Below are positions 42,845 through 51,557 of a stretch of DNA of 64,000 bases, in pieces. How positions within the stretch are numbered: the stretch's first letter is position 1; the number at the start of each line of letters is the position of its first letter. The translations under genes and the position numbers were made by a program. Under the pieces are notes generated by a model. The model was not told the origin of the DNA and did not search any database. It saw only the letters and a program-made list of their open reading frames with translations. Location of the stretch: the NCBI GenBank assembly GCA_964606665.1, contig CAZSHS010000003.1:62001-126000 (forward strand). The letters run 5' to 3'. This DNA is from Aved-18 sp964606665 (GTDB lineage: Bacteria > Cyanobacteriota > Vampirovibrionia > Obscuribacterales > Obscuribacteraceae).

Positions 42845-44050
42845 ATGACCGAAGAAACTAAAGAGCAAGCAAAACCAAAAAAAACAGCCCTTCTGCTGAT
42901 TTTTTTCACCGTTTTTATAGACCTGGTAGGCTTCGGGCTTATAATTCCCGCCCTTCCTTCCTATGCCCAGCGACTTCACGCCAGTGAATTTACTGTGGGA
43001 ATGCTCATTGCTAGCTATTCTTTGATGCAGTTTTTCTTTACGCCTATTTGGGGGCGTCTATCCGACAAGTTGGGACGTCGTCCTATGCTTTTGTTCAGTC
43101 TTGCTGCTTCAGCCGTCGGTTATCTCATTTGGGGCTTAACTGACTCGCTCTGGATGCTTTTCTTATCTAGGCTCGTTGCCGGTTTTGGTAATGCCAATAT
43201 TGCCGTGGCACAGGCGTATATAACCGACGTCACATCACTTGAAGATAGAGCTAAAGGTATGGGACTCGTGGGTGCCGCATTTGGCTTGGGATTTGTAATC
43301 GGTCCTGCCATAGGCTGTGGTTTGAGTGCGATGGGAATGGGGCTTTCGTCCCTTGGTTTTGTGGCGTTTGGCTTTAGTTTGCTAGATTTGATTTTGACTG
43401 CCTTTCTTTTACCTGAACCAGAAAAGCGCTCGAACGCGGGTAATGAACGTTTTGGCATCAGTCCAAAATTCTTTTTTGACGTACTTTTAAACGCCAGACT
43501 TAAAGTCTCGCTTGTCATTTTCTTCATTTCCACTTTTGCGTTTGCCAATATGGAAGCCACTCTTATTCTGCTCACAAACAAAATTTTTAAATTCAACGAT
43601 GTACAAAATATGCTCATGTTCCTTTATATCGGAATTTTGATGGTGTTTGTTCAGGGTGGATTGATTCACCGACTGAACAAAAAATATGGCGAGAAGAAGC
43701 TGATTATCATAGGAACAGCCCTTATTGCAATTGGTCTGGTTTTTACACCGATCTCACAAAACCCAGTCGTGCTCTATATCGCGCTTGCAATCCTTGCTCT
43801 GGGCTCTGGAATAAATACTCCGGCCAACCAGAGCATGTTATCTAAGCTCGCCCCCAGTGATACTGCAGGTGGTGTGCTGGGAGTGGGACAGTCTCTATCC
43901 ACTCTGGGGCGAATAGCGGGACCTATTGTAGGTTGCTTTGTTTTTGAAAAATTGGGATCGCAAAGTCCATATATGATTGGAGCGGCGGCCATGGTGATTG
44001 CTTTTGCTTTGGGCTTTATGTTGCCAGAACCGAGTCCGGAAGCCGCTTGA
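42845..44050 (+). CDS. MFS transporter, TetA-like drug efflux group
   Basis: 401 residues with twelve membrane helices. The first loop holds the MFS motif A as GRLSDKLGRRPMLL; motif C-like GAAFGLGFVIGPAIGCGL is in helix 5, typical of drug:proton antiporters of the DHA1 class. VDLVGFGLIIPALPSYAQ at the N-terminus is typical of TetA-like proteins. The substrate is unknown. ATG at 42845 is preferred over the TTG one codon earlier. Confidence 0.9.
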   Translation: MTEETKEQAKPKKTALLLIFFTVFIDLVGFGLIIPALPSYAQRLHASEFTVGMLIASYSLMQFFFTPIWGRLSDKLGRRPMLLFSLAASAVGYLIWGLTDSLWMLFLSRLVAGFGNANIAVAQAYITDVTSLEDRAKGMGLVGAAFGLGFVIGPAIGCGLSAMGMGLSSLGFVAFGFSLLDLILTAFLLPEPEKRSNAGNERFGISPKFFFDVLLNARLKVSLVIFFISTFAFANMEATLILLTNKIFKFNDVQNMLMFLYIGILMVFVQGGLIHRLNKKYGEKKLIIIGTALIAIGLVFTPISQNPVVLYIALAILALGSGINTPANQSMLSKLAPSDTAGGVLGVGQSLSTLGRIAGPIVGCFVFEKLGSQSPYMIGAAAMVIAFALGFMLPEPSPEAA

Positions 44051-44123
44051 TGTCAAGTGTCGCGTAAGCTCAATGCGTTGCAAAATGAAAAAATATGTTA
44101 TGATTAAAAGTAGCTTAGCATTG

Positions 44124-44178
44124 TTTCGGGTGTGCTAGAGAAAAGGCAGTACAAAAAATGTACTCTAAAACCCGGAAA
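44124..44178 (+). ncRNA. Candidate structured RNA element
   Basis: Nested complementary segments: TTTCGGGT (44124-44131) with ACCCGGAAA (44170-44178, one bulge), TAGAG (44136-44140) with CTCTA (44163-44167), and AGTACA (44148-44153) with TGTACT (44159-44164) around A5; the inner two compete for two bases. It lies in the 206-base gap after the MFS gene and before a small ORF. No known riboswitch class is recognised. Confidence 0.35.
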
Positions 44179-44256
44179 GAAATTTGAAATCACAGCTTTC
44201 CAATTTGTCGTATCAGGTTGTTAAACCGCACTAACTGTCAGTATCGAAATCGAATT

Positions 44257-44406
44257 ATGGACTTACGTAAAATAAAAATGACTCCGCAAACTACTCAAGC
44301 AACACCTCCTAAACAGGTGCAAAAACGCTATCAACAAGATTTGAAGAAATATCAGCAGCAAATCGCCAAAAGCAACAAGGTTGCTGGTCGTAATTGCGCT
44401 GCGTAG
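44257..44406 (+). CDS. Possible small basic protein
   Basis: 49 residues from ATG 44257: MDLRKIKMTPQTTQ, then a Lys/Gln-rich helix-prone stretch (RYQQDLKKYQQQIAKSNK). No family recognised and no strong ribosome site. It follows a potential structured leader. Its composition is similar in style to the small basic protein at 33921. Could be non-coding. Confidence 0.35.
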   Translation: MDLRKIKMTPQTTQATPPKQVQKRYQQDLKKYQQQIAKSNKVAGRNCAA

Positions 44407-44504
44407 GCTGCTTGACAGGCTAGATCTTAGCTGTCGGTAGAAGTACTTCTTTGCCACTTTTTTGCTTCTCAATTGCAAATCGATCCCTAAAGATAGTTAG
44501 AGTA

Positions 44505-44529
44505 AATCCAATAGCAGTGCTATAGGATT
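44505..44529. promoter_or_regulatory. Inverted repeat upstream of the nucleotidyltransferase gene
   Basis: AATCCAATAGCA and TGCTATAGGATT around a single G: 12-base arms with one mismatch, 43 bases before the start codon. Candidate operator or leader hairpin. Confidence 0.4.
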
Positions 44530-44572
44530 ACTAGATGCAATTCTCTTACTCAACTTTCTTGGGGATTCTTTT

Positions 44573-45643
44573 ATGAAAGCTATGGTTTTGGCTGCCGGGG
44601 TCGGGTCTCGATTAGAACCGTTAACATCATCCGTGCCTAAACCGCTTGTTCCAATTGCCAACACACCCGTGATGGAACATATAATCGAGTTGCTTGCCAA
44701 ACATGGCATCAAAGATATCATTGCCAATTTGCACTATTTGCCAGAGCAAATCAAAGACTATTTCAAAGACGGTAGTGATTTTGGCGTCAAACTGCGTTTT
44801 ATGCAAGAAGACGAACTTACCGGAGATGCTGGCGGTGTGCGTGCTTGCAAAGATTTTTTAGGTGACGGCACTTTTATCGTCTTAATGGGAGACCTGGTCA
44901 CAGACGCAGACTTGACCAAAATTGTAAGCGAGCACAAAGCCAAGAAAGCGATTGCGACTATTGCTTTGAAAAAGGTAAAAGACGTTCAACATTTTGGTGT
45001 AGCAGTTCAGGACGAAGAAGGATATATCAAAGGATTTCAAGAAAAACCAAAAGCCAAAGATGCGCTTTCCGACATGGCTTCAGCTGGCATTTATGTATTA
45101 GAACCTGAAGTATTCGATCATATTCCAGAACATGGAGTTTATGGTTTTGGACGTCAACTTTTTCCCACTCTCATAGAGAAGGGCTTGCGAGTTTACGGCA
45201 GTACGATTGAAACATATTGGTCTGATGTTGGCACCCACGAACAATATAAGCAATCTAATTTCGATGTTTTGAATGGTCTTGTGAAGATAGCTGAACCACT
45301 CGATCTAAGAGCTAGGCGCGTGGAAATGCAAAATGCTGTAGTTTGGATCGAACCTGGCGCAGAGCTAAGTGAGTCGGTGGAAATAGAATCTGGAAGCCGT
45401 GTTTTAGTTGGTGCAGGAGCGCATGTTGGAGCTTTTGTAAAACTTGCTGGCGTAGTTGTTTTAGGAAGTCGCTGTCATATTGAAAAAGGGGCAGTGATAC
45501 AAAACGCAGTGCTGTGGTCTGACTGCATAGTTGAATCAGAGCAAGTGGTGAAAGACAGCATTTTAGGCAAAGATTGTATGGCAGAAGTCTGCTCAAAGCC
45601 ACGTGAGGTGGCTGCTGTAGCGGGCGGTTCACCTCGGTCTTAA
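44573..45643 (+). CDS. Sugar-1-phosphate nucleotidyltransferase (mannose-1-phosphate guanylyltransferase-like)
   Basis: 356 residues. The nucleotidyltransferase core has the signature VLAAGVGSRLEPLTSSVPKP, the Lys of GFQEKP, and VLMGDLVTDADL. The C-terminus (about 255-345) is a left-handed beta-helix-like domain of hexapeptide character (ESVEIESGSRVLVGAGAHVG). This layout fits GDP-mannose or glucose-1-phosphate nucleotidyl transfer for glycan precursors; the base and sugar are not certain. GGGGA precedes the ATG. Neighbours do not show a sugar pathway. Confidence 0.88.
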   Translation: MKAMVLAAGVGSRLEPLTSSVPKPLVPIANTPVMEHIIELLAKHGIKDIIANLHYLPEQIKDYFKDGSDFGVKLRFMQEDELTGDAGGVRACKDFLGDGTFIVLMGDLVTDADLTKIVSEHKAKKAIATIALKKVKDVQHFGVAVQDEEGYIKGFQEKPKAKDALSDMASAGIYVLEPEVFDHIPEHGVYGFGRQLFPTLIEKGLRVYGSTIETYWSDVGTHEQYKQSNFDVLNGLVKIAEPLDLRARRVEMQNAVVWIEPGAELSESVEIESGSRVLVGAGAHVGAFVKLAGVVVLGSRCHIEKGAVIQNAVLWSDCIVESEQVVKDSILGKDCMAEVCSKPREVAAVAGGSPRS

Positions 45644-45661
45644 AGCTAGACAGCTAAATAA

Positions 45662-45892
45662 TCAGGAGTTGCCTGACGCAACGGCTTGAGGGGCAGTGTC
45701 AGATTGAGCAGCTTTCCAGATTTCCATCCAGAGCCAATAATCGTAAGGGCTTAGCGTCTCGTATTCTTGAGTTCCTTCGATTTTTTTTGGCGCAAGTAAA
45801 CACAGCCATGTGTGAGGGTTTGGAAAACGCTTGGCCAGGCTGTAGCAATCTGCCATCCAGAGAATTTGATCTGTTTTGTTATTGGTAGCCAT
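45662..45892 (-). CDS. Small hypothetical protein
   Basis: 76 residues, rich in Trp and Tyr (ILWMADCYSLAKRFPNPHTW; YDYWLWMEIWKAAQS), soluble, no signal peptide. I do not recognise the family. The frame is uninterrupted and the ATG is followed by a plausible polar N-terminus, but there is no strong ribosome site. Same strand as, and 168 bases downstream of, the HIT gene; that gap shows no clear feature. Confidence 0.5.
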   Translation of the reverse strand: MATNNKTDQILWMADCYSLAKRFPNPHTWLCLLAPKKIEGTQEYETLSPYDYWLWMEIWKAAQSDTAPQAVASGNS

Positions 45893-46060
45893 ACAGGAGC
45901 CCTATAAAAACCTAGTCGGAATCTAGATGGAACGGCACATGGTTGTCATTTGCATCTTCTCCTAGTCTTTTACCCAAACAAAGATATCCCGAAACTGATT
46001 TAAGAAACCAAGTCCCATTCTGGTTTTCTAGAATACAAAAGAGTGGAGTTTTGCAGGTAT

Positions 46061-46438
46061 TTAACCTGGCGGCCAAATCATTTGTCGTCCACCTAATAAA
46101 TGTAGATGTAAGTGATGCACTGTTTGACCGCCATCGTCGCCAGTGTTGATTACTAGTCTGAATCCATTTACCAAATTTAGTTTTTGTGCAAGCTGTGTGG
46201 CATGCACAAAAAGTGTGCCAAGCAATTTTTTATCTTCCTGGCTTGAATCGAACTTACTTATATCTTTGACGTGTTGTTTGGGAATGATCAAAACATGAGT
46301 TGGCGCCTGGGGACTGATATCGTTGAATGCGACTAGGTCGTCCGTTTCAAGCAGAAAATTACTTGGTATTTCGCCTTTGACAATCTTGCAGAATATGCAA
46401 TTTGGGTCGGGTTGTCGAGTGCTAGATTCTAAGCCCAT
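46061..46438 (-). CDS. HIT family (histidine triad) protein
   Basis: 125 residues. NCIFCKIVKGEIPSNFLLET at the N-terminus with the paired zinc-type cysteines, FNDISPQAPTHVLIIPKQHV, and the triad VHHLHLHLLGGRQMIWPPG (short form HLHLHLL). HinT-type enzymes hydrolyse nucleoside phosphoramidates such as AMP-lysine. The length and full triad indicate an active cytoplasmic enzyme. Confidence 0.93.
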   Translation of the reverse strand: MGLESSTRQPDPNCIFCKIVKGEIPSNFLLETDDLVAFNDISPQAPTHVLIIPKQHVKDISKFDSSQEDKKLLGTLFVHATQLAQKLNLVNGFRLVINTGDDGGQTVHHLHLHLLGGRQMIWPPG

Positions 46439-46523
46439 TCTAAAGCCCCTTTTAAAAAAGAATAGCCAGTTTTCACTTCAGAGTTTATGCTATTAGGCGA
46501 CTCGTTTGAGGAGTAAATTTTCC

Positions 46524-48212
46524 ATGACAACTGAAAATCAGTTGCTGCAAAAATGTCTGGTGCTACAAAAAGCTTTGTTCTCTTCCTTGCGATTGAAAGA
46601 AGTGCTTGAAGCTGCAGTCAAACAATTCGCCGAACTTAGTGGCGGTGCCAAAGTCGCTATCTTTCTTTCAGACAATGAAAACATGTCATTTAAGCTCATG
46701 TCTGAAAAAGGTTATTCTCCAAAAACTTTAGTCAAAATGCGCGAAGTGCCTTTTGCTGCTGAGAGCTTGCTCAAATCGGTGGTACAAAAACGCAAACCAG
46801 CATCGCACAAAAACATGGCTGAGGCAGTGGGCATCAGTGCTGACATCATGAAGGGCGAAGGTTCCAAAGCGCAAATGGCGCTACCACTTATTTCGCACAA
46901 CCTCCTGGTTGGTGCTATTTTGATGGATTTGAGCAAACCAGAAGTTATTTCTTACGCTGATTTTTATAACGAGGTTGCAGGAATAACATCACTTGCAATC
47001 GCTAATTCCATTTTGTTTGGTCGTTCCGAATATGAACGCGAGCGCGTTTCGACCATGTATAAAACAGCCTGCTCATTGACGTCTAGCATGTTGCAAATCA
47101 ATGAAGTGTTGCAAATCGCGTCGGATACAGCAATCGTGCTTGGTAATACACCTTGCTGCGCTGTTCTTTTGATTGACGAGTCACACAAAAAATTTCGCCT
47201 GGCAGCGTTCAAGGGTCTTGAAGGCTCAAGCTTGAACGAGTTCGATCTCACCGTGTCAGATTCAATTGCGGGCAATGTGCTCAAATCGGGCAAAATTGAA
47301 TATTTCGGCGACGAGCAAAGACGTCCTTATGGCATGCCTAAAGCCACTGGCGGAAGCGAGTTCCGATCGGTACTGTCCTTGCCTATCCTTGCCGATTCAG
47401 GTACGAAGGGCAAGAAGAACGGCATTGGCGTGCTTCAAGTTTTCTCCACCGAGTTCAAAGCGTTCAATAAAGAGCAAATAGAATTGCTTGAGTCTCTTTG
47501 CTCTCAAGTCGCCGCTTCGCTTAGCGTGGCGCTGACTCATCAAACCGCCGCTGCCCAAGCCTCTTATGACGCAAATACAGGTTTGTACAACCGACTTTAT
47601 TTTGACGATGTACTTCCAAAAGAGGTTGAGCGTGCCCAACGTCATAAGCATCAGTTGGGACTTTTGCTCATCGATATAGATCATCTTGGTCAAATCAATG
47701 ATCATCTTGGTCAGAAAAAAGGTGATGAGGCAATCGCTTATGTTGCTGCCAAAGTGAAAAAGACTTTGCGCGATATAGACATTGCATGTCGTTATGGCGG
47801 CGAAGAAATTGTGGTCATTTTGCCTGAAACACCCGAACAGAATCTAATTATGGTGGCGGAACGTTTGCGCAAGAGCATTCGCAATGAGACCGCTCCTGGT
47901 GTAGGCACAGTCACGGTTTCAGTTGGAGTTACCTCATATCCTAATCTGGCATCGTCCGCTCAAGAACTTGTAGGTACGGCTGAACAGGCGGTGAACATCG
48001 CTAAATACGAAGGGCGTGACAAGTGCGTTTTGGTTAGTTTGCCAGACGCCATGCAGCCTGGCGATGTTTCTTGGGGTGACTTAGCGAAACAAGCAAAACT
48101 TGCAGTTGTTGCTGAGCGACAGTCTATGCTGCACAGCCGCTTAGATGTAAGCGCTGAATACGCCTCCTGGCTCCATGCTCCACCGCAGCTAGTGAGCAAG
48201 AAGAAGAAATAA
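46524..48212 (+). CDS. GAF-GAF-GGDEF diguanylate cyclase
   Basis: 562 residues from ATG 46524, chosen because GAGGAG lies about 10 bases upstream; an in-frame TTG at 46506 is less likely. Two GAF domains (about 5-155 and 175-345) precede a GGDEF domain with DANTGLYNRLYFDDVL, LLIDIDHLGQINDHLGQKKG and the active site RYGGEEIVVILPE. RDID five residues before GGEEI is the inhibitory I-site, so the enzyme should make cyclic di-GMP with product inhibition. No membrane segment; the GAF domains are the likely cytoplasmic sensors. No EAL partner is present in the window. Confidence 0.93.
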   Translation: MTTENQLLQKCLVLQKALFSSLRLKEVLEAAVKQFAELSGGAKVAIFLSDNENMSFKLMSEKGYSPKTLVKMREVPFAAESLLKSVVQKRKPASHKNMAEAVGISADIMKGEGSKAQMALPLISHNLLVGAILMDLSKPEVISYADFYNEVAGITSLAIANSILFGRSEYERERVSTMYKTACSLTSSMLQINEVLQIASDTAIVLGNTPCCAVLLIDESHKKFRLAAFKGLEGSSLNEFDLTVSDSIAGNVLKSGKIEYFGDEQRRPYGMPKATGGSEFRSVLSLPILADSGTKGKKNGIGVLQVFSTEFKAFNKEQIELLESLCSQVAASLSVALTHQTAAAQASYDANTGLYNRLYFDDVLPKEVERAQRHKHQLGLLLIDIDHLGQINDHLGQKKGDEAIAYVAAKVKKTLRDIDIACRYGGEEIVVILPETPEQNLIMVAERLRKSIRNETAPGVGTVTVSVGVTSYPNLASSAQELVGTAEQAVNIAKYEGRDKCVLVSLPDAMQPGDVSWGDLAKQAKLAVVAERQSMLHSRLDVSAEYASWLHAPPQLVSKKKK

Positions 48213-48390
48213 TTTAGAAATTATAAACGAGAAAATTAAGAAAAAAGCGCAAAAACTCAGGGTTAGTCCCTAAGTTGAATACACTTTCTCTATAGAGAGT
48301 CCTCTTCGTGTCACCTTGCAAATGTGCAAGAGCTGATAGATGAAGGACCCCGGTTTTATCGCTTCTGGACCCTTAAGGAGGAACCAAGCA

Positions 48391-48702
48391 TTGGCTACAG
48401 CATCTGCTACTAAATTAACCCTGAAACCACTCGCCGATAGAGTTGTCGTCAAGAAACTCGAAGCTGAAGAAAAAACAAGCGGCGGAATAGTTTTGCCAGA
48501 TTCAGCCAAAGAAAAGCCACAACAAGGCGAAATTCTGGCTGCTGGTCCTGGTCGTTTCGACGATAAAGGCAATCGTCAACCAATGGAAGTTAAAACTGGC
48601 GACAAAATCTTGTTCGCTAAATATTCCGGAACCGAAGTCAAAATCGAAGGCGTTGAATATTTGATTCTCGCTGAACGCGACATCCTCGCAGTAATCGGCT
48701 AA
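48391..48702 (+). CDS. groES: Co-chaperonin GroES
   Basis: 103 residues. Translation is taken from the TTG at 48391 because AAGGAGGAA ends 8 bases upstream; the open frame runs further upstream without support. LKPLADRVVVKKLEAEEKTS, the mobile loop SGGIVLPDSAKEKPQ, and KYSGTEVKIEGVEYLIL are standard. Caps the GroEL folding chamber. No CIRCE element (TTAGCACTC-N9-GAGTGCTAA) is seen in the 178-base leader; short inverted repeats such as CTCTATAGAG and TTGCAAATGTGCAA are. GroEL follows after 35 bases. Confidence 0.96.
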   Translation: MATASATKLTLKPLADRVVVKKLEAEEKTSGGIVLPDSAKEKPQQGEILAAGPGRFDDKGNRQPMEVKTGDKILFAKYSGTEVKIEGVEYLILAERDILAVIG

Positions 48703-48737
48703 TTCAAATTCAAATATTAAGGAGATAACACTCAATC

Positions 48738-50369
48738 ATGGCTAAACAGATTGTATACAGTGAACAGGCTCGTCGCGCTCTTGAGCGTGGTGTAGACCAG
48801 GTTGCTAACACAGTAAAAATTACATTGGGACCTGCTGGACGTAACGTTGTTCTTGAAAAGAAATTCGGCGCTCCACAAATCATCAATGACGGCGTAACCA
48901 TCGCTAAAGAAATCGAATTGGAAGACAAACTCGAAAACGCTGGCGCTCAGCTCGTCCGCGAAGTTTGCACCAAAACCAATGATGGCGCCGGCGACGGTAC
49001 CACCACTGCTGCAGTTCTTGCTCAAGCAATGGTCAAAGAAGGTTTGAAAAACGTTGCAGCTGGCGCTAACCCGATGATTCTTCGTCGTGGTATCAACAAA
49101 GCCGCTGAGTTTGCCGTTGAAGAAATCAAAAAAATGGCCAAGCCAGTCGAAGGCAAAAAAGAGATTACTCAAGTTGCCACCATCTCTGCTGGTAACGATG
49201 AAGAAATCGGAAACATCATCGCTGATGCTATGGATAAAGTTGGCAAAGACGGCGTTATCACCGTTGAAGAATCCAAATCAATCCAAACTGAGCTTGAAGT
49301 TGTTGAAGGAATGCAGTTCGACAAAGGCTATGTTTCAGCTTACTTCGTAACCGATGCTGAGAAAATGGAAGCCGTCCTAGACGAGCCTTTCATCCTCTGC
49401 GTAGACAAGAAAGTAAATCTTCTTGCCGACATGGTTCCAGTACTTGAGAAAGTTGCTCGCTCAGGCAAGCCTTTCTTGCTCATCGCTGAAGATGTTGAAG
49501 GCGAAGCACTCGCTACTTTGGTTGTTAACCACTTGCGCAAAGTACTTCCTTGCTGCTCAGTTAAAGCTCCTGGCTTTGGCGATCGTCGCAAAGAAATGCT
49601 CAAAGACATCGCCATCTTAACTGGTGGACAAGTAGTGTCTGAAGAAACCGGCACCAAATTGGAAAACGTTTCAGTTGAAATGCTTGGTCGCGCTCGTCAA
49701 GTCATTGTCAGCAAAGACAAAACAACAATCGTTGCTGGTAAAGATTCTAAAGAAGAAGTTCAAAAGAGAATTGCAGTTATCAAACGTCAGATTGAAGAAT
49801 CCGATTCTGAATTCGACAAAGAAAAACTGCAAGAGCGTCTTGCCAAATTGGCTGGCGGCGTAGCCGTTATCAAAGTTGGCGCTGCTACTGAAACAGAATT
49901 GAAAGATCGTAAATTCCGTTTTGAAGATGCTCTCAACGCAACCAGAGCTGCTGTCGACGAAGGCTATGTTCCAGGCGGCGGTACCACATTGCTCAACATC
50001 TCACAAAAGATGGAAGCCAAATCGAAAGAGCTTCATGGCGATGAGCGCACCGGTTTTGAACTGGTTATGAAATCATTCGAATACCCAGTTCGTCAGATTG
50101 CCGACAACGCCGGCTTGTCTGGTGAAGTGGTCGTCGAAAAGATCAAAGAGAAAAAACAAGACGGTTGGGGATTCAATGCCCTTAAAGCAGAATACTGCGA
50201 AATGGCTAAAGCCGGAATCATTGACCCTGCTAAAGTAGAGCGCTTCGCTATTCAGAATGCCTCTTCTATCGCAGCAATGTTCCTCACCACCGAAGCTCTT
50301 GTGGTAGACATGCCCGAAGAGAAGAAAACTCCAGCTATGCACCCAGGTGCTGGCATGGGTGACTTCTAA
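48738..50369 (+). CDS. groEL: Chaperonin GroEL
   Basis: 543 residues. KITLGPAGRNVVLEKKFGAP, NDGAGDGTTTAAVLAQAMVK (ATP site), and the apical and C-terminal segments are standard for the 60 kDa chaperonin. It forms the 14-mer folding cage with GroES. The tail is PAMHPGAGMGDF, lacking the long GGM repeat of Enterobacteria. AAGGAG lies 13 bases before the ATG. A strong intrinsic terminator follows the stop by 31 bases. Confidence 0.97.
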   Translation: MAKQIVYSEQARRALERGVDQVANTVKITLGPAGRNVVLEKKFGAPQIINDGVTIAKEIELEDKLENAGAQLVREVCTKTNDGAGDGTTTAAVLAQAMVKEGLKNVAAGANPMILRRGINKAAEFAVEEIKKMAKPVEGKKEITQVATISAGNDEEIGNIIADAMDKVGKDGVITVEESKSIQTELEVVEGMQFDKGYVSAYFVTDAEKMEAVLDEPFILCVDKKVNLLADMVPVLEKVARSGKPFLLIAEDVEGEALATLVVNHLRKVLPCCSVKAPGFGDRRKEMLKDIAILTGGQVVSEETGTKLENVSVEMLGRARQVIVSKDKTTIVAGKDSKEEVQKRIAVIKRQIEESDSEFDKEKLQERLAKLAGGVAVIKVGAATETELKDRKFRFEDALNATRAAVDEGYVPGGGTTLLNISQKMEAKSKELHGDERTGFELVMKSFEYPVRQIADNAGLSGEVVVEKIKEKKQDGWGFNALKAEYCEMAKAGIIDPAKVERFAIQNASSIAAMFLTTEALVVDMPEEKKTPAMHPGAGMGDF

Positions 50370-50400
50370 TCGAAGCCTAAAAGCTAGAAAGACCGAAAAA

Positions 50401-50435
50401 AAGGACTCCGCTGGTGCGGGGTCCTTTTCTTTTTT
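50401..50435 (+). terminator. Intrinsic terminator of groES-groEL
   Basis: AAGGACTCCGC (50401-50411) pairs with GCGGGGTCCTT (50416-50426) with one T:G wobble and a TGGT loop, followed by TTCTTTTTT. A classical Rho-independent terminator. Confidence 0.95.
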
Positions 50436-50498
50436 CTGTAATGCCCGTGGAATAAGCCTTTGTGGTCTCGACCGATTTAGTTGGTAGGAACCTTCTGA

Positions 50499-50524
50499 AC
50501 CATAACCGTTAACGGTTATGGTTT
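50499..50524. repeat. Interspersed palindrome, copy 8 (compensated variant)
   Basis: AACCATAACCGTT followed by its exact reverse complement. Relative to the consensus both arms carry the change T to A / A to T, so symmetry is kept. It lies between the groEL terminator and the end of the convergent RlpA-like gene. Confidence 0.93.
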
Positions 50525-50534
50525 TAAAAGAAGG

Positions 50535-51356
50535 CTATTTATAAATGCTGAAATTGCTGCGACCCCAGTAATTGCTCAGTTCGCGTCCTTTATTGCGAAA
50601 ATCGGTTCCAGATGGATGAATTCCACCATTGGCGTATCTGTTATCGCCCCACTGGCGAATAGTCATTTTGACTGTACCTACGTCAACTCCTTGATCTCTC
50701 AGCCCCAGTTCAAGCGCTACTCGTGGACTTACATCCAATTCGCGCGGTTTACGTCCCACGTGAGGAGATGCATCACTTCCCTTGTAGTGAGGACCGTCGT
50801 TATTAATGCGCACACCAGTAACAATTTTCGTTTGACCGGTTTTGGGATTGTAAAACTCAAGGTCCACTATGGTGTTGAAAGGCAGAGTTCTGTGTGCCGC
50901 CGTTAAGCTGTTGGGATCGAATTTTTCCATCATTGCTGTATTTTGACTTGAATACCAGGAAGTAACCACGTCTCGTGACCGACCTTCAAGCTGGGGACCG
51001 CCAACGGGTAGTTCTTCTATTTTGGGAGGTTTTTTTGGGTCTGCGGTCGTGAATGATTCAAGTTTGTTTGGTACTGCCTGCCCTTGTGCTTCAATTTTTT
51101 TTGCTGGTGCATCTGAACTGGGGGGATAGAGCCATTTGCGAAAACTGTCGAAAAACTCGAAAGGAGAACTAAACATTCCTGCAACTTGAATGTTCTCTTC
51201 TGGATTCATTTCTTTCATAGCTGACCGCCATTCGCTCAAAGATGAATCAAAAGCTTCATTGAGCGGACTTTGGAAAGCTAGGTCTGAAGAGACCCGCTCT
51301 TTTTTCGGAGATTCTGGAAAATTTTCATTTTCTGAAGAAGAAGGTTCTACAGTCAT
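50535..51356 (-). CDS. RlpA-like double-psi beta-barrel protein without signal peptide
   Basis: 273 residues. Residues about 130-245 match the RlpA/DPBB lytic transglycosylase fold: VVTSWYSSQNTAMMEKFDPN, LTAAHRTLPFNTIVDLEFYN, GVRINNDGPHYKGSD, GRKPRELDVSPRVALELGL. In place of the usual DRGPf motif it has NNDGPH, with the acidic residue kept one place earlier. RlpA enzymes cut denuded septal glycan. Unlike typical RlpA there is no signal peptide; the first 120 residues are Ser/Glu/Pro-rich and look disordered. It is divergent from the lytic-transglycosylase-like gene across 201 bases. Confidence 0.8.
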   Translation of the reverse strand: MTVEPSSSENENFPESPKKERVSSDLAFQSPLNEAFDSSLSEWRSAMKEMNPEENIQVAGMFSSPFEFFDSFRKWLYPPSSDAPAKKIEAQGQAVPNKLESFTTADPKKPPKIEELPVGGPQLEGRSRDVVTSWYSSQNTAMMEKFDPNSLTAAHRTLPFNTIVDLEFYNPKTGQTKIVTGVRINNDGPHYKGSDASPHVGRKPRELDVSPRVALELGLRDQGVDVGTVKMTIRQWGDNRYANGGIHPSGTDFRNKGRELSNYWGRSNFSIYK

Positions 51357-51557
51357 AGCCTGCCGGATTCCAAGGGATAGTAAAATTTTAGGTCCAAAAG
51401 GTGATAAGTCAATATGTGTAAGCGTTTTGGGCGTCGTAAGCGTCCCATTTTTTTATATATTTTCTGGGAGAGGGTATGTAGAAGACATAACATCTATTGA
51501 TTTATTATTAAAAGCGCCTTATCATGGATTGCTCTCTTCTCTTGGAAACCCTTAGCG

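Noticed and set aside
44617..44634. ACCGTTAACATCATCCG in the nucleotidyltransferase gene, similar to the palindrome core
   Set aside because: It lies in the conserved signature PLTSSVPKP and has no second arm.
51190..51555. Plus-strand 121-residue frame between the RlpA-like and transglycosylase-like genes
   Set aside because: It mostly mirrors the RlpA-like N-terminus on the other strand and has no ribosome site or recognisable composition.
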